Positions 52,931 through 64,000 of a stretch of 64,000 nt of DNA are shown here, piece after piece. The DNA is from Promerops cafer (taxonomy: Eukaryota > Chordata > Aves > Passeriformes > Nectariniidae): assembly GCA_013398275.1 (NCBI GenBank), contig VZSE01000453.1, positions 1 through 64,000 on the forward strand. Direction: 5' to 3'. Numbering within the stretch: position 1 is the first letter of the stretch; each line of letters opens with the position of its first letter. The notes under the pieces are model-generated. The model was not told where the DNA came from and did no database searches. It saw only the letters and a list, made by a program, of their open reading frames with translations. A program made the translations under genes and the position numbers.

Positions 52931-55900
52931 ACTGCACCAGCGGCATCCAGGGAGGGACGAAGGGGTTCCTAAAGCCCATGGTGGTTTGCTTCCTCTGACA
53001 TTCCCTGCGCAGAAACAGTGCTTTTTGCCATTGGCTAAAAGGACCCAAACCCACCAGCACTGTGGGCAGCTGAGCAGTCTGGCACGCGGGCTCAGGTGTG
53101 TTGGAGGTGTCGTGGGGGTCCTGCTGCAGCCCATTCAGCCAGCATACCCAGCTGTGGCCTGTTGTGCCTCTGCCCCGGAGCCCATCTGGGCAGCTTGGAC
53201 ATGCTGTCCAAGGGGAACACATCTTACTGTTTCCCTTGAAATAATGACACCTCTGATTTCTGGGCCATTACTCACTTGAGCTCCTGTAGAATAAATGCCA
53301 CCTACTTCCCAGCTGGGGATGCAGCTGCCCAGGGCGTAGCAAAGATGGAAATCCTGAGACGCAACAAGCAGAAAAATAAAAAAAATTGTCATGGAGAGAT
53401 TGTGACAGAGGAGACTTGACCCTCATTTGGGGTTCGTGGAAAGCTGTGTGTGAGTGGGAGCAGGAGTGCAGGCGGTGTGGGAACAAACACCCCTCTAGGA
53501 ACAGAACACTCTTCTAGGAACTAACAGCAGCACTCATCTGCACTGGTGAGAACATCCCGCTAGTAAACATCCCAGCACCTCGTTGCCCCTTGCACGTAGG
53601 TCAGGCTGTGTTGGGAACTGCAGCAATATCCCACGTGTTTCCTGCACTGTCCTGATTAGGGGGAAGAGGCTGGAGCAGCGTGTGCGCGTTCAGACCAAAG
53701 CGATAGCACAGCACTTCCTGGGCACAGAAGGAAAAGATGTGGCTGGTGAAGGGATGGCTGGAGGCAAGTTGGCCCCTAGAAATCCAAACTGAACACCAGC
53801 GTCAGATGGCACTGTGGTCACCTGCATGTCTGGTACATGACAGGCTTGCATCCCTGTGCAGCACATGTCCCCGGTTTTGTGTCCCCTGCCCTGAGCAAAG
53901 GGATGCCCTCATGCCCTGGGGCCAGGCAGGTCTCCTTTGGTACCTCCAGCTGTGGGCTCTCCTGCACACATGATCCCAGAGGCATCTGATGGTCTGGGCA
54001 TCTGCAGCATGGCCTCATCTTTCCTAGCACATGTGCACCTTCATCTGGTGCAGGTGCTCAGCTTCCTCCAGCAGGAGAGAAGGGTCTGGGCTGACAAGGT
54101 GGAGGTGCTTCAGGGCTGGGGGTTCCTGTGTGGTGGGCTCAGGCACAGCCTGGTGCAGTGGGTGCCACAGGGGTGCTGGGTGCAAGGACAGAACCCAGCA
54201 GTAGCACCTCAGCAGCCCACAGCCACTGCAGCTCCCTGCCAGGTGCCTTCCTGGTGTTCAGCTTTGGAGGCACAGGCATGAAACACCATTCCCCATCCCA
54301 AAGGCTTCCTGTCCCTCCTGGCGCCACCACAACCTTCCAGCCTCCATGGCCAGGCTGAGCTCACCGGCCCGCGGGAGCTTCCAGCGAGTGCTTCTGCTGC
54401 CTGGCTCATTCAGAGACGCCTCGGATGTGAGGAACGAGAGAAAGCAGAAATGCTCCACTGACCCACTTACTGCAGGGAAACCCAGCAGAGGAAAGCAGGC
54501 TTAGTTTTGGGACCTCCTCCATGTCAGTATTTCTACTCTGATGCTAGGGTAGGTCCACCAGGGATGGATTTTCTGGATACTCAGGGGTATTGATGGCATC
54601 AGCCCTGCTGCACTGCTGTTCCCTGGGGGTCCCTGTGCCTGTGAGTTTGCCCATTCAAGAACTGCACTGGGCTGCAGCCCCTCTTTGCTCCATCACTGCT
54701 GGGGTGCAGTAGCTTGGAAGTGCTGATCTGAGCAGCCCTGCCTGGTCCTCCAGACAGATCTGTGCCTCGTGGCACAGCTGTTTTCCTGGTGCCAGGAAGG
54801 GTGAGTGCCCTGTGCATGGCTGCTGCTTCTGAGATAGCATTCCTGAGAAGCTGTCACAAATCACTTGTTCTCTCTCACACACACACAAAAACTTCCAGAA
54901 GAGATTAGACACTGTTCAAATGATTCTGAGTAATTTTTATCTGCTCCAGTCTGTTATTGTTCTGAGAACTGCACATTTCAGGGAAACAAGCAGCGCTTTC
55001 TACGTGCGTGTGGGTCCTTGGCTCTGGCAAAATATGTTTCTCTGGGAGTCTCCATGGCAGGAGCCTGTCGTGGCTTTTCCATCACGTTTGCACAGGAGGA
55101 CAGTGCCCTTGGGGATGGGCAGATGAGCTCCAGGCAGGACTGGAATGCCAATGCCTCTCTGCAGCTTTCTCAAAGGCACAGCTGCTGCCTGGCCCAGCCA
55201 TGGGTGACGCTGACGCTGCAGAGGTTCCCACAGGGGTTTGCAGAGCCCTTGGAAGCTTCACAGCTGTTAGTGGCACCCACTGGCTGGGACCATGCTTGCT
55301 CTTGCTGGGCCATGTGGGGTCCAGCTTGGCATGCTGGGCTGAGGAGGAGCTGGGCTCCCTCTGGATGTCCAGTTGTCCTTGGTGTGATTTGCTCCACTCT
55401 GGCTCTCGTGTGCCTGCACAAAGCTGCCTCTGTGTGCAGCTAAGGCCAGGATCTGGGCGCCCTCCCCGAGTTACTTCCAATTTTCACACCTGGATTCCCT
55501 TTCCCACAGCCTTGAGTACCTTAATAGTATTTTCTTTCTGGCCTCCTGGGTTAGACCTTGTCTGTCAAGTTTACTCTTATTTCTCTGGGCCAGGAACCTG
55601 GAGCTGCCTCCCAGTAGCTGAAAATGGTTAATTCAGCACTTGTCAGTGTCACAACCATTAATTTCTGACTGTGACCAGGCTCCTGCCACTGCGGCCCCCA
55701 AGGGGTGCTTTTCCTGACTGTCCTCTGGGATCTCTAGATGTTGTCATCCCATGATGCCCAGAGCATCCCTTCCAGGGTTAGAGTCAGGAAGCTTCTGTCT
55801 TGCCCCATGCAGAACTCTGGCACCCAGAGTTGGAGCACCCCTCCTGGCAGCCTCTCCCAACCCTCCCACATGCCCATCCCATCCCACCACCCCTCAGCTG

Positions 55901-57309
55901 CCCTCTTGGTGGCCATGTTGTGTGCTTGGCGATTTTTTTCCCATCTGCTCGTTTCTGGAAGCCTTTCCAGATGAGTCTCACAGCACCAGGAGATTCCCAG
56001 ATGGGATGACTAAAATAAAGTCACATCCATAGCAGGGGACTCTGGTGCCTGAGGCACAGCCCAGATCTCCCATATCTCTCCCAGAAAACTCTCTTCCCTC
56101 CAATATTGAGTACTCTTCTGCTTCACTGCACTAGGGCAGGATGCAGAGCACCCTGGGGCATCCCCAAATGTGACACACCGCTTGCTTTGCCTCAAAATAC
56201 TTGCTGGAAAAAGTGAGGTGAGTTGTTGCTCACAAAGAAAAGGAGCCCCAGGCTAGTCATGGAGCCAACTGTATGTGTACAAGCTGGAGAAAATATTTCT
56301 CACTCACTCTTTGCCTCCCCAGGAGCAAGGTGGGTGGTGTGGGGGAATCAGTTTCTGCCCTGTGCTGAGGATTCATGTCAGAGATCCCCAAAAGCCCATC
56401 CCTCCACTGTCTCCACTGTGTCCCTCTGTTTCCCAGTCACCAAGACCTGTCATGGATGGTTCTGCACACACTGGGACTGTCACCAAAGGGGTCACTGCCC
56501 CCGTTGCACTCCTGCTGCCCTGTGACATGATTTATGGGACATTTCCCCACCTCACTCATCCAGGGGATGCTGGGACCATGCAGGGCGTTCCTCCTCATCT
56601 TCCTGCCTTCGTGAGCCAAGGGACAACCACGTGGTAGCGTGTGTGCCTGAGCACACGTGTGTGCATTGATGAGGGGAGGGGCATTTAATGGGCTTTGAAA
56701 AAGACAGATTGAAAATTTGTGAGTAAAATGGAAGAAATTTGAACAAACATTTCAGTGCATCTTCTCTGAGCTCTACTGCAGGACCCTGGGAGAAGAGGAG
56801 CAGCTGGTGGAAAGGAGACTCCAGAGATCATCCCAACCCACTCCCTCCCATGTGCTTGAGGCAAGGTTGTGTGGCCAAATCATCACTGTTTGGGTGCAGC
56901 CATCCCAGAGACAGGGATAAGTCACGTGTGTACATCTGCATCCCTGGCAACCCGCTCTCCTCTTCAGAGGTGACAGAGAAGGTGAGACCACACCTAAATT
57001 CTGCTGCCTCTGCAACCCTCCCTTTTCCTCATCTTGCTCCCAGACAGGAGCCAGGACACTCAGCCAGCTGGGTCCTGCAGCGGAACTTACCACTGTGCTT
57101 GCCCTCCCTTTCCTTTTGTTTTTTCCTCTCCTCCTGCCCTGCCAGAGGAAGAGCAGGAGAGTCCATCAGTCACACGCTGCTCTTTGCACAAACCTGCTCA
57201 AGCAATTCCCCTCCTGACATCTTTGAGCAACTCTTCAGTGCTCCGAGTGAGTCTGTGGGTGCTGGCTTTAAATCATCATCTCCGGTGGATTACAACAGCT
57301 GGATGAGAA
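52931..57309. other. Intergenic region FUNDC2-F8
   Basis: About 4.4 kb between two divergently oriented genes (FUNDC2 minus, F8 plus). I see no recognisable exon, RNA gene or transposon. Base composition is moderately GC-rich, with many short open frames that have no family resemblance. Confidence 0.55.
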
Positions 57310-57315
57310 GATAAA
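57310..57315 (+). promoter_or_regulatory. F8: GATAAA TATA-like element of F8
   Basis: GATAAA lies 82 bases upstream of the F8 ATG and is followed by a pyrimidine-rich stretch. Human F8 is described as having GATAAA in place of TATA about 30 bases before its start site. If spacing is the same, the 5'UTR here would be only about 50-60 bases, versus ~170 in human. Confidence 0.45.
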
Positions 57316-57396
57316 GGCTTCTTTCTCCTCTTTCCTTTTTCATTCCTTCCTTTTCACTTTTCCTCCCGAAGTCAGAGCAGTTCCCAGCCAGGAGGC

Positions 57397-60300
57397 ATGG
57401 TGCTGGTGGGAGCCCTGTGCAGCCTCCTGCTCCTCTGCCTGGTTGAGGAAGGCATCAGCAAAGTGAGAAGATACTACATTGCTGCAGTGGAAACCGCCTG
57501 GGACTACACACACAGCGACCTGCTGTCCGTGCTGCAAGCGCCTGCAGGGTAAAGCTCTTCCTTTTGCAATTCTAGAACCCTGCCCTGGGTGTTCTCCCAC
57601 CCTGGCATGTGGCACTGTGAGCTTGGCTCCAGGCAGGCAGGTACATGGGGGAACCTGGCAGGGTGGGTGCACTGAGCTGCTGGTACAGCTGGGAAGGGGA
57701 GGTGTGATGGGGAGCCACTAAGTGCAACCCCTGATGGGGGACAGGTGGAATTGAGAGAGAGAAAAAGATGCAAACCTGCTCTGCATCACTGTTGTGCACT
57801 GTTTTATCTTAATGCCATTTGCCTAGGACCCTTTAAAGTCTGTGCTAGGAACCACGAACTGATTTTCCAGCCTGTGTTTTCTTTTCTGCTCTGCATCCTT
57901 GGGGGCTTTGGAGAAGTGTGAGGGGAGATGGGTACCTGTGACTCCCTGGGCACGGCAGACGAAGGTTGGCTGTGCCCCCTGACATAACTCTGAGCAACAA
58001 AGGCTTTCCACCGTGTCTGCCCCTGGTAAAATCCAGCTTTAGTTATTTATACCTTTGTGTACATTACATTGCTGGAGCTGAAATTTTTCTTTAAGGAAAT
58101 GAAAATAATTTGTAGTGTTTGGGCAAAGAATGGTATTCATGCACAGTGGCAAGAAGGAGGAAGGCGTGGTGGTTTTGCCTGCGTGCTTTGAAGTAGGAAG
58201 GAAAAATGGGAGTTGCATTGCTCAGGCATCAGGATGGTGTTGTCTGAAGACACAGCTGGCTTGGACATGCATGGCTGTGAATATTCTGAGGCCAGCATGG
58301 AGAACGGAGCTGGATGGCTACAGCCCCTGTGGATCAAGGTGTGCCCATTCCCTCTGCTCTGTTTCCCAGACTCTCTGCTGAGGCCATATCAGCCCACGAC
58401 TGGCTGACCCACAGTGGCCTGAGCAGCAAGGAGCTGTGGTCAGGCACTGGAAGCCAGGCTCTAGGGATGACCCAGGTCAGCCTGACTAGCTGCTGTAGTC
58501 ACTGTATCCCAGTTATGTTGGTTTTCCCCTTTTTGATTACTTCAGTAGGAAAATTGCATCCAGCACCTCACATTTTACTAATCCCCCCTGCCCTGCTTTC
58601 CCTGATGTTGCCCTCAGATCATTAGGCTGTGGTGGAGGTGATGACTTCGCTCACACTTAATTCAGCCCTGTGGCTTTCCATTCCAGCACTGGCTTTATGA
58701 TGCATTTGGGCACTATTTCTGACCCTGGAGTGACTCAGGGACATGACCCTGCCTGGGGGTGAGTGGGGCATTGGCAGGCAGGGTGAGGTCACTTGTCCTT
58801 TAAAATGGGGGAAGATAACATGGGCTGTCTCAGAGGGACCTGCTGGTGTGCTCCAGCCTGGAGAGGCAGAGAACTCCTGGGCAGTGCAGCTCCTGGGGAA
58901 GCTGTGATGGGATCCAGGGCTTGCTTGTCGTGGCTGTTCCCAGCTGAATGATGCTGCCTTTTCCCTGGCCCTGCAACCTCAGCCCAGTTCCCTGCAACAG
59001 AGGAGGGCACAGGAAAATAGCCAGGCTGGATGTAAGGGGCATGCAGGAGTGAGCCAGGAAGGCGTGGCAGGCAGAGCTGCCCCTGCAGCTGGGCTGTCTC
59101 TGAGCTGTGTGTGGTGTCTTCTGCTCCACACGTTCTCCCTCAGCGCACCAGCATCTCATGGCACCTCCCAAAGGTGCATCTCCAGGCAGGACCTCCAAAC
59201 CCCTTGGATGTATCTAGGGGTTTCTCTGGCATGTTTGTAGAAAGCTCTGTCAAATTAATGGGCTACAACACAGCAGTCCAGAGCTGCTCACACCTTCCCC
59301 AAAATTTCAGTTTCTCTTCCTCCCAAGCACAATCCCACCAGCAGGGTCAGAGCCAGGACCAGCACATCCTGCAATTGCCCCAGGGATCTCAGCTCAGACA
59401 TGGAGCTGGTGGACACGTAGCAGCAGCCCATGTCTGAGTGTTTTGGCAGTGCAGGATGTCTCCCAGCTCCAAGAGATGAACAGATAGTGTGGCTAACAAT
59501 GCTGATCCAAGGTGCCAGAAACTTATCGGCCTGCCTCAGCTTCAGCTGCCATTGGGGAAGGAAGTTCACGGGGACCCCAATTACAGAGGACCGGCCAGAA
59601 GAACTTTGATCAGACATCCCTGGGCTGAACTCCGCCTGCTTGTCTCCTGTGGGCTCTGCTCTGCCAGGACTGGGGCCCAGCACTAAGCCCTGTTTTCACT
59701 AAGTCCCCTCCCAGCCATGCCTCTGCATGCCAGCGAAATCCCCCTGGCTCCAGAGGATTTCTGCCTTGTTTACTGCAGAATTAGCAGGACCCAGACCATC
59801 ATATCTCAGGGCTGCATTCTCAAATTTGGGCTTTCTGTGAGCTAGAGATTAAGGCACAGCTTCCTGAGAGTGGACAGCTGAGTGCCAGCAACCCTGCATC
59901 TCAGCTACCTCCCAGTGTGGGGACAGGCTGGAGAGCAAAGCTGGGGCTGGACCCCACTGCCATCAAGCCAGGAATGATGATGGTTCCTGGGCAAAGTCAG
60001 CTGAATGCAGTGGCACTGCTCACCGGGGCCGTGCCTGCTGGGGGCTTCCTGCCAGCCTGGACATGGGGTTACAGGAGCTGGGTGCCTGTGGGGTTTTCAT
60101 GGGCTCCCACGCTGCTCTGCCCCTGAAGAGAGTGCACCCTGCTCTCCCCACAGCACCCTCCAGCTGCAGGTGGCTTCCAGCCAGTGTTGTGGGGGTGAGT
60201 GTGCATCGCCTTTCCTAAATTTGAGTCACTCTGTCTCCTTCCTCTTCTGCTTGAGGAAGAGTCGCAAAGGGAAGCACTGTTAGAACGAAGGCTTAGTCAG

Positions 60301-63300
60301 AGCAGGACAGCAAACCTTCCCTGCTTCTTAAGTGGGAAGAAAATACCACCTGGCTTTTGCTCCAAACAAAACAAGGCTGGAAAGGTCTGTCTGGTTACTG
60401 GAAATGGTCCTAGTCCTGGGGCTGATAAGTCAACCTCTAAAATCCTTGAGGAAACTCATGCCTTTGTTATCCTGATAAATGTGCTGGATTCCTTCTGGAA
60501 AATGAATTTGTTAAGCTTCTTACAGATAGAAACTGGCCAGCAGAGATAAGTGGGGTGTGAAATACATTCAAGGCTCCTTTATCTTCCTGCTGTGAAGTGT
60601 AAATCCCATTTTGAGCAGAAAAGAAACAAATGTGGGGACATTGCTCAGACACAAAGCAAACAGCCACTACCTGCCAGCAGCCTGACAGTCTCTTTCCTGG
60701 GGGGGGCTGGGGAGGATGTGAATTAGGTGTGATGTGATGGGATGTGATCTGTTTGCCACACCTGAAGGTGCTGGGGTTGGGGCGGGGGTGGCTGCAGGGC
60801 AGAGGTCACCATGGCACTGCCAGTGCTCTGTGTCTCTGCTGCCACGGAAACATGAAGCTGGACAAGGCATGAGGCAGGAGACTGGCAGCAATGCCTGCTG
60901 CTGTGCCCTGTCCCAGCTGCATCTGGGTATGGCCTTGTGTCTTCTTCCATCATGACTAACACCACAACACTAATCACTGCCCTGTTGTCATCTGTATGCT
61001 GAGCAAAACATTACCAATCAAACCTGGGAGCTGTCAGGAAATCCAAAGGACACAGCAGGGTGAGCAATCCCTGGGGCTCCTGCAGGCAAGCTGGTGGGAA
61101 GGGAAGGAAGAGGATGGCTGTTGCCCATGCATGGATGGGTCTGTGCAATCAGCCTTGGCTTTTCCTTCCTCCTGCAGCATTTTGGGGCATGCAGGCCCAC
61201 GTCCCCCGCCAGCCGGTGTCCCTCCCCGGTACAGGAAAGCTGTTTTTGTGGAGTACCCTGATGGCTCTTTCACACAGCCCAAGCTCAAGCCAGCGTGGAT
61301 GGGTAAGAATCACCTGCAGCGTGGGGAACTCCAGCAATCCTTGACAGCCACCAAACTCATCCTGGTTTGGGTGCTGGCTGCTCTTCAGCCCGGAGCAGGA
61401 AAGCAGCTGGGTGGATCCCGGGATGGCAGAGCTCCTGGGGGTGCAGAGGGCCTCGCTGGAGCTGATGCAGTTGATGCTGCTGTGCTGCACGAGGGACAAC
61501 CACTAACTGGGCTTGTGGAGAGTCAGGACCCTTTGGGGCTTCTGGCAGGGTGTGAGCTGCCTGACCCCAGCTGCCTGACCTTATTTCTTATCCCCTTCAG
61601 GTCTTCTAGGCCCCACCATCCGAGCAGAAGTCTATGACACAGTGGTCATCACGTTTAAAAACCTGGCCTCCCGCCCGTACAGCCTCCACGCTGTCGGGGT
61701 GTCCTACTGGAAGGCGTCGGAAGGTGAGCTGGGCAGCATCAGCTGCTGCAAGTCCTTGTGTAGCACCTCCTGCTCTGCCACCTGCCTGCCAGGTGTGCAT
61801 CTCTCCCTCACCCTGCTATTCACGTCCCTCTGCAAGGACAGATGGTCACAGAGATTGCCTAGCTTGGGGGAGCAGCATGACCATGCCCAGCCCAGAAATG
61901 AGCTGGGCAAACAATGCAGAGCAAACCTGTATCAGGTATGGAGGTAATACATGGGTTAAGCCTAAAGCTGGATGCTTAGGGCAAGGAAGACTGTGCTGTC
62001 CAGCCTCAGGGCAGGTGGTGGGTGCACATGTGAGTCTGGCACAGCTCTGTTACTGCTCTGAGACCTGTCACTGCCCGTGGGACTCACTGCCCTGGGATGG
62101 AGAGGGGCTGTGTTCTGGATTGGAGGAAGGGGCATTTCTGTAGCCACGGTGTGCTGGGGATGAACCTTCAGTGACATCTGGCCATTTCTTTGGTTTTAGG
62201 AGCAGGGTATGAGGATGAGACCAGCCAGCCAGAGAAGGAGGGGGACAGGGTGGATCCTGGGAAGACACACACGTATGTCTGGGAAATCCAGGAAAACCAG
62301 GGCCCAACAGACGACGACCCAGCGTGCCTGACCCACTCCTACTCCTCCAACACCAACAGCGTGAAGGACACCAACTCTGGTTTGATTGGAGCCCTGCTCG
62401 TGTGCCGACCTGGTAAGGACAGCAGAGGGTGGGGACAGGCCACATGGAACCATTAATTGAAAAGCAGAATAATCACAGATGCCTTCCTGAGGCTGAGCAT
62501 GGCAGTGGGGGCAGTGAGCTGTGCTCACCGAAAGGGCTCCTGGGGTTCACTCTTGAAATCCTGATGGCACAAGGTACAAGAAGATGTGGCTGGAGTAAGA
62601 TTTGTCATCTCTGGCTGAGACATATCCTGGAGGTAGTTGTCCAGACCTTCTGCAGTCACTGAGAATGACTGGGCACTGTCTGCAGGCTCCAGTGACTCAC
62701 CAGGAGCAGTTTCTCCACTGAGCAAAAGTCTAAGAGGAGGCAGTACAAATTGACCTTTTGATGCCTTCTGGGGGCAGCTGCCTCTCAACCATGGACTTTT
62801 GGGGACTGCAAGATTGGAAGCAGGGCTGTTGCAATTGTGAGACATGACAAAAGCAAACCACAGCCTGGCCTTGGTTTACCAGTTCTTGAAGAGCACAGAG
62901 GGAATTCTCTGGGTGGTGCTTGCTGACCTTTAAAGAAATCCATCTCATTGCATCTTGCAGGGACCCTGGCGAGTGATGGGAATGAGGGCCTGCAGAAAGA
63001 GTTTGTGCTGCTCTTCGCAGTGTTTGATGAAGGTAATTGCTGAGTGGTGTCAGACCCTGCATTCAGCAAGGTCTGGGGCATTTGCTTTGCCATGTGTGAG
63101 CAAAGATTCTCAGCAGCCACACCCCCTCCCAAGGGTTTAAGCCTGTGCATGCCCCCCAGCCAGTGTGCTCCTGGTGCAGTACTGCCCCTCCTTCTCTTCC
63201 CTGGGTGCAGGGAGCTTGCAGCCCCCCCAGCTCTGCCATGCCATGCCCTGGCCTTGTTCCCATCACACAGGTTAAGAGGGCAGTCATTCCCTGTCACGTG

Positions 63301-63556
63301 TAGTGGCCATCCCCACAGCCATGCCGAGCCATGGCCAGGTGTGCTGTGGATTTCCACAGACACCACACATCTGACCTCCCTGAGAAGGTTTGTTTTTGCT
63401 TTGAAATGCTCTCAAGTGAAAGCTGACTGCACCCTCCTCTCTCCACAGGGAACAGCTGGTACTCTGAGCAGGGCTCCCCAGCAGCTGCTCAGCCCCAGGC
63501 TCACAACAGGACAGAGCTGCACACCATCAATGGCTACATCAATGGCTCACTGCCTG
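57397..63556 (+). CDS. F8: Coagulation factor VIII (F8), exons 1-6, 3' truncated by window
   Basis: Secreted cofactor of factor IXa in the intrinsic tenase complex. Exons: 57397-57548, 61178-61302, 61601-61723, 62200-62412, 62961-63032, 63449-63556; later exons lie right of the window. Exon 1 encodes a hydrophobic signal peptide (about residues 1-21) and the mature start KVRRYYIAAVETAWDY, parallel to human RRYYLGAVELSWDY. Exons 2-6 form the first half of the A1 domain: LLGPTIRAEVYDTVVITFKN, SLHAVGVSYWKASEGA, an acidic calcium-site region (YEDETSQPEKEGD), HTYVWEIQ, NSGLIGALLVCRP, LLFAVFDEG and TINGYINGSLPG. Exons 3 and 4 have the lengths I recall for human (123 and 213). Potential N-glycosylation sites are NRT and NGS. 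Start context ggcATGg. F8 rather than F5, from sequence and from FUNDC2/BRCC3 neighbours. Confidence 0.96.
57549..61177 (+). other. F8: F8 intron 1
   Basis: A 3.6-kb intron. Nothing recognisable within it on either strand: no CR1 copy, no nested gene, no long credible open frame. It is much shorter than the human intron 1 (over 20 kb as I recall). Confidence 0.7.
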
Positions 63557-63568
63557 GTGAGTCCTGGA

Positions 63569-63590
63569 GGGACAGGGACAGGGACAGGGG
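63569..63590 (+). repeat. (GGGACA)n short tandem repeat
   Basis: Three perfect GGGACA units followed by GGGG, just inside F8 intron 6 after the exon 6 donor. Confidence 0.85.
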
Positions 63591-63934
63591 TGGGGGGCAT
63601 GGGAGCTGCTAAGAGCAGGGGTGGACCCAGGTCTGTAAATTTGAGGTAGCTTGGGAAAGGAAGTAAGAAAAGAGATCAAGAGGAGTTTCGAGGTGATGGA
63701 TCTGTTAGGCTGTGTTCACCTCAGAGGGGGTCTTATGTTTCAGCTCCTTGATCTGCCTTTCCCATTCACAGCAGGGCAGGAGCTGTTTCCAGCTGTCTGT
63801 GTTGCCAAATGCAGCTGACTTCCTTGGAGCTCTCCAAGAATAATGCTGGTAGCAGAGTTTTATCTTTTGTAGCCCTGTGAACAAGGCTGGAGGTAGCATT
63901 TAGCTCTCATTAAATCACCTTCATAGGATTTTGG

Positions 63935-64000
63935 GAATAGAACCATGGAATCATTTAGGTTGGAGAAGACCCTTAAGATCATCAAGTCCAACTGTAAACC
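63935..64000 (-). repeat. CR1 LINE 3' end (antisense), cut by window edge
   Basis: The plus strand reads 'aatcatttaggttggagaag' then 'acccttaagatcatcaagtc', the reverse complement of the CR1 3' terminus, reaching the right edge. It lies in F8 intron 6. Confidence 0.9.

Noticed and set aside
52063..53279. Several 190-330-codon GC-rich open frames on both strands near the FUNDC2 promoter
   Set aside because: Pro/Arg/Gly/Ala-rich translations overlapping on both strands, typical of stop-poor CpG islands, with no recognisable domain.
61034..61637. 213-codon plus-strand open frame covering F8 exon 2
   Set aside because: It is in a different frame from the F8 reading; the F8 splice pattern with conserved A1 motifs explains this sequence.

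Overview
This window is vertebrate nuclear DNA, most likely from a bird. The genes are split into short exons with GT-AG introns. CpG-rich promoters alternate with AT-rich introns, and several copies of the avian CR1 LINE 3' end are present. Six protein-coding loci can be read exon by exon from protein families I recognise: OGT(+), GCNA(+), BRCC3(-), MTCP1/CMC4(+), FUNDC2(-) and F8(+). From memory, the first two match human Xq13 order and the last four match human Xq28 order; here they sit side by side, as I recall for chicken chromosome 4 / passerine 4A. The species cannot be named from the window.

Layout. 1-3475: intron 1 of OGT, with exon 1 left of the window. 3476-21556: OGT coding exons 2-22, including an unusual CpG-rich intron 4 (6350-9347) that corresponds to the known detained intron of mammalian OGT. 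21557-22425: OGT 3'UTR. 22583-29958: GCNA, starting within about 200 bp of the OGT poly(A) signal. 30.6-31.56 kb: short tail-to-tail interval. 32117-36567: BRCC3 on the minus strand, with a textbook U12-type AT-AC intron. 36.57-37.2 kb: CpG-rich divergent promoter holding a 136-N assembly gap. 37.2-40.1 kb: noncoding, with a 5S-rRNA-like fragment and a 23-bp minisatellite. 40370-40944: MTCP1, with a GC-AG intron. 42152-44085: CMC4. 44.1-48.8 kb: convergent 3'UTRs. 48767 to about 52494: FUNDC2 on the minus strand. 52.5-57.3 kb: intergenic. 57397 to the right edge: first six exons of F8 (start of the A1 domain).

The genes do not form a pathway; this is a compact block of housekeeping and specialised genes. 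OGT is the nucleocytoplasmic O-GlcNAc transferase. GCNA is a germ-cell SprT-like DNA-protein-crosslink protease. BRCC3 is the K63-specific deubiquitinase of BRCA1-A/BRISC. MTCP1 is a TCL1-family AKT co-activator and CMC4 is a mitochondrial twin-CX9C protein. FUNDC2 is a mitochondrial outer-membrane protein and F8 is coagulation factor VIII.

I found no undescribed multi-gene system. The most useful signals are at RNA-processing level: the OGT intron 4 block with a broken mOGT leader, a tandem alternative acceptor in OGT exon 2, the U12 AT-AC intron in BRCC3, the GC-AG intron in MTCP1, and two isolated N bases in first exons whose removal restores reading phase in both GCNA and FUNDC2. All splice calls come from reading consensus sites plus protein continuity, and no alignment was run. 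Comparisons with human proteins rely on memory of those sequences.
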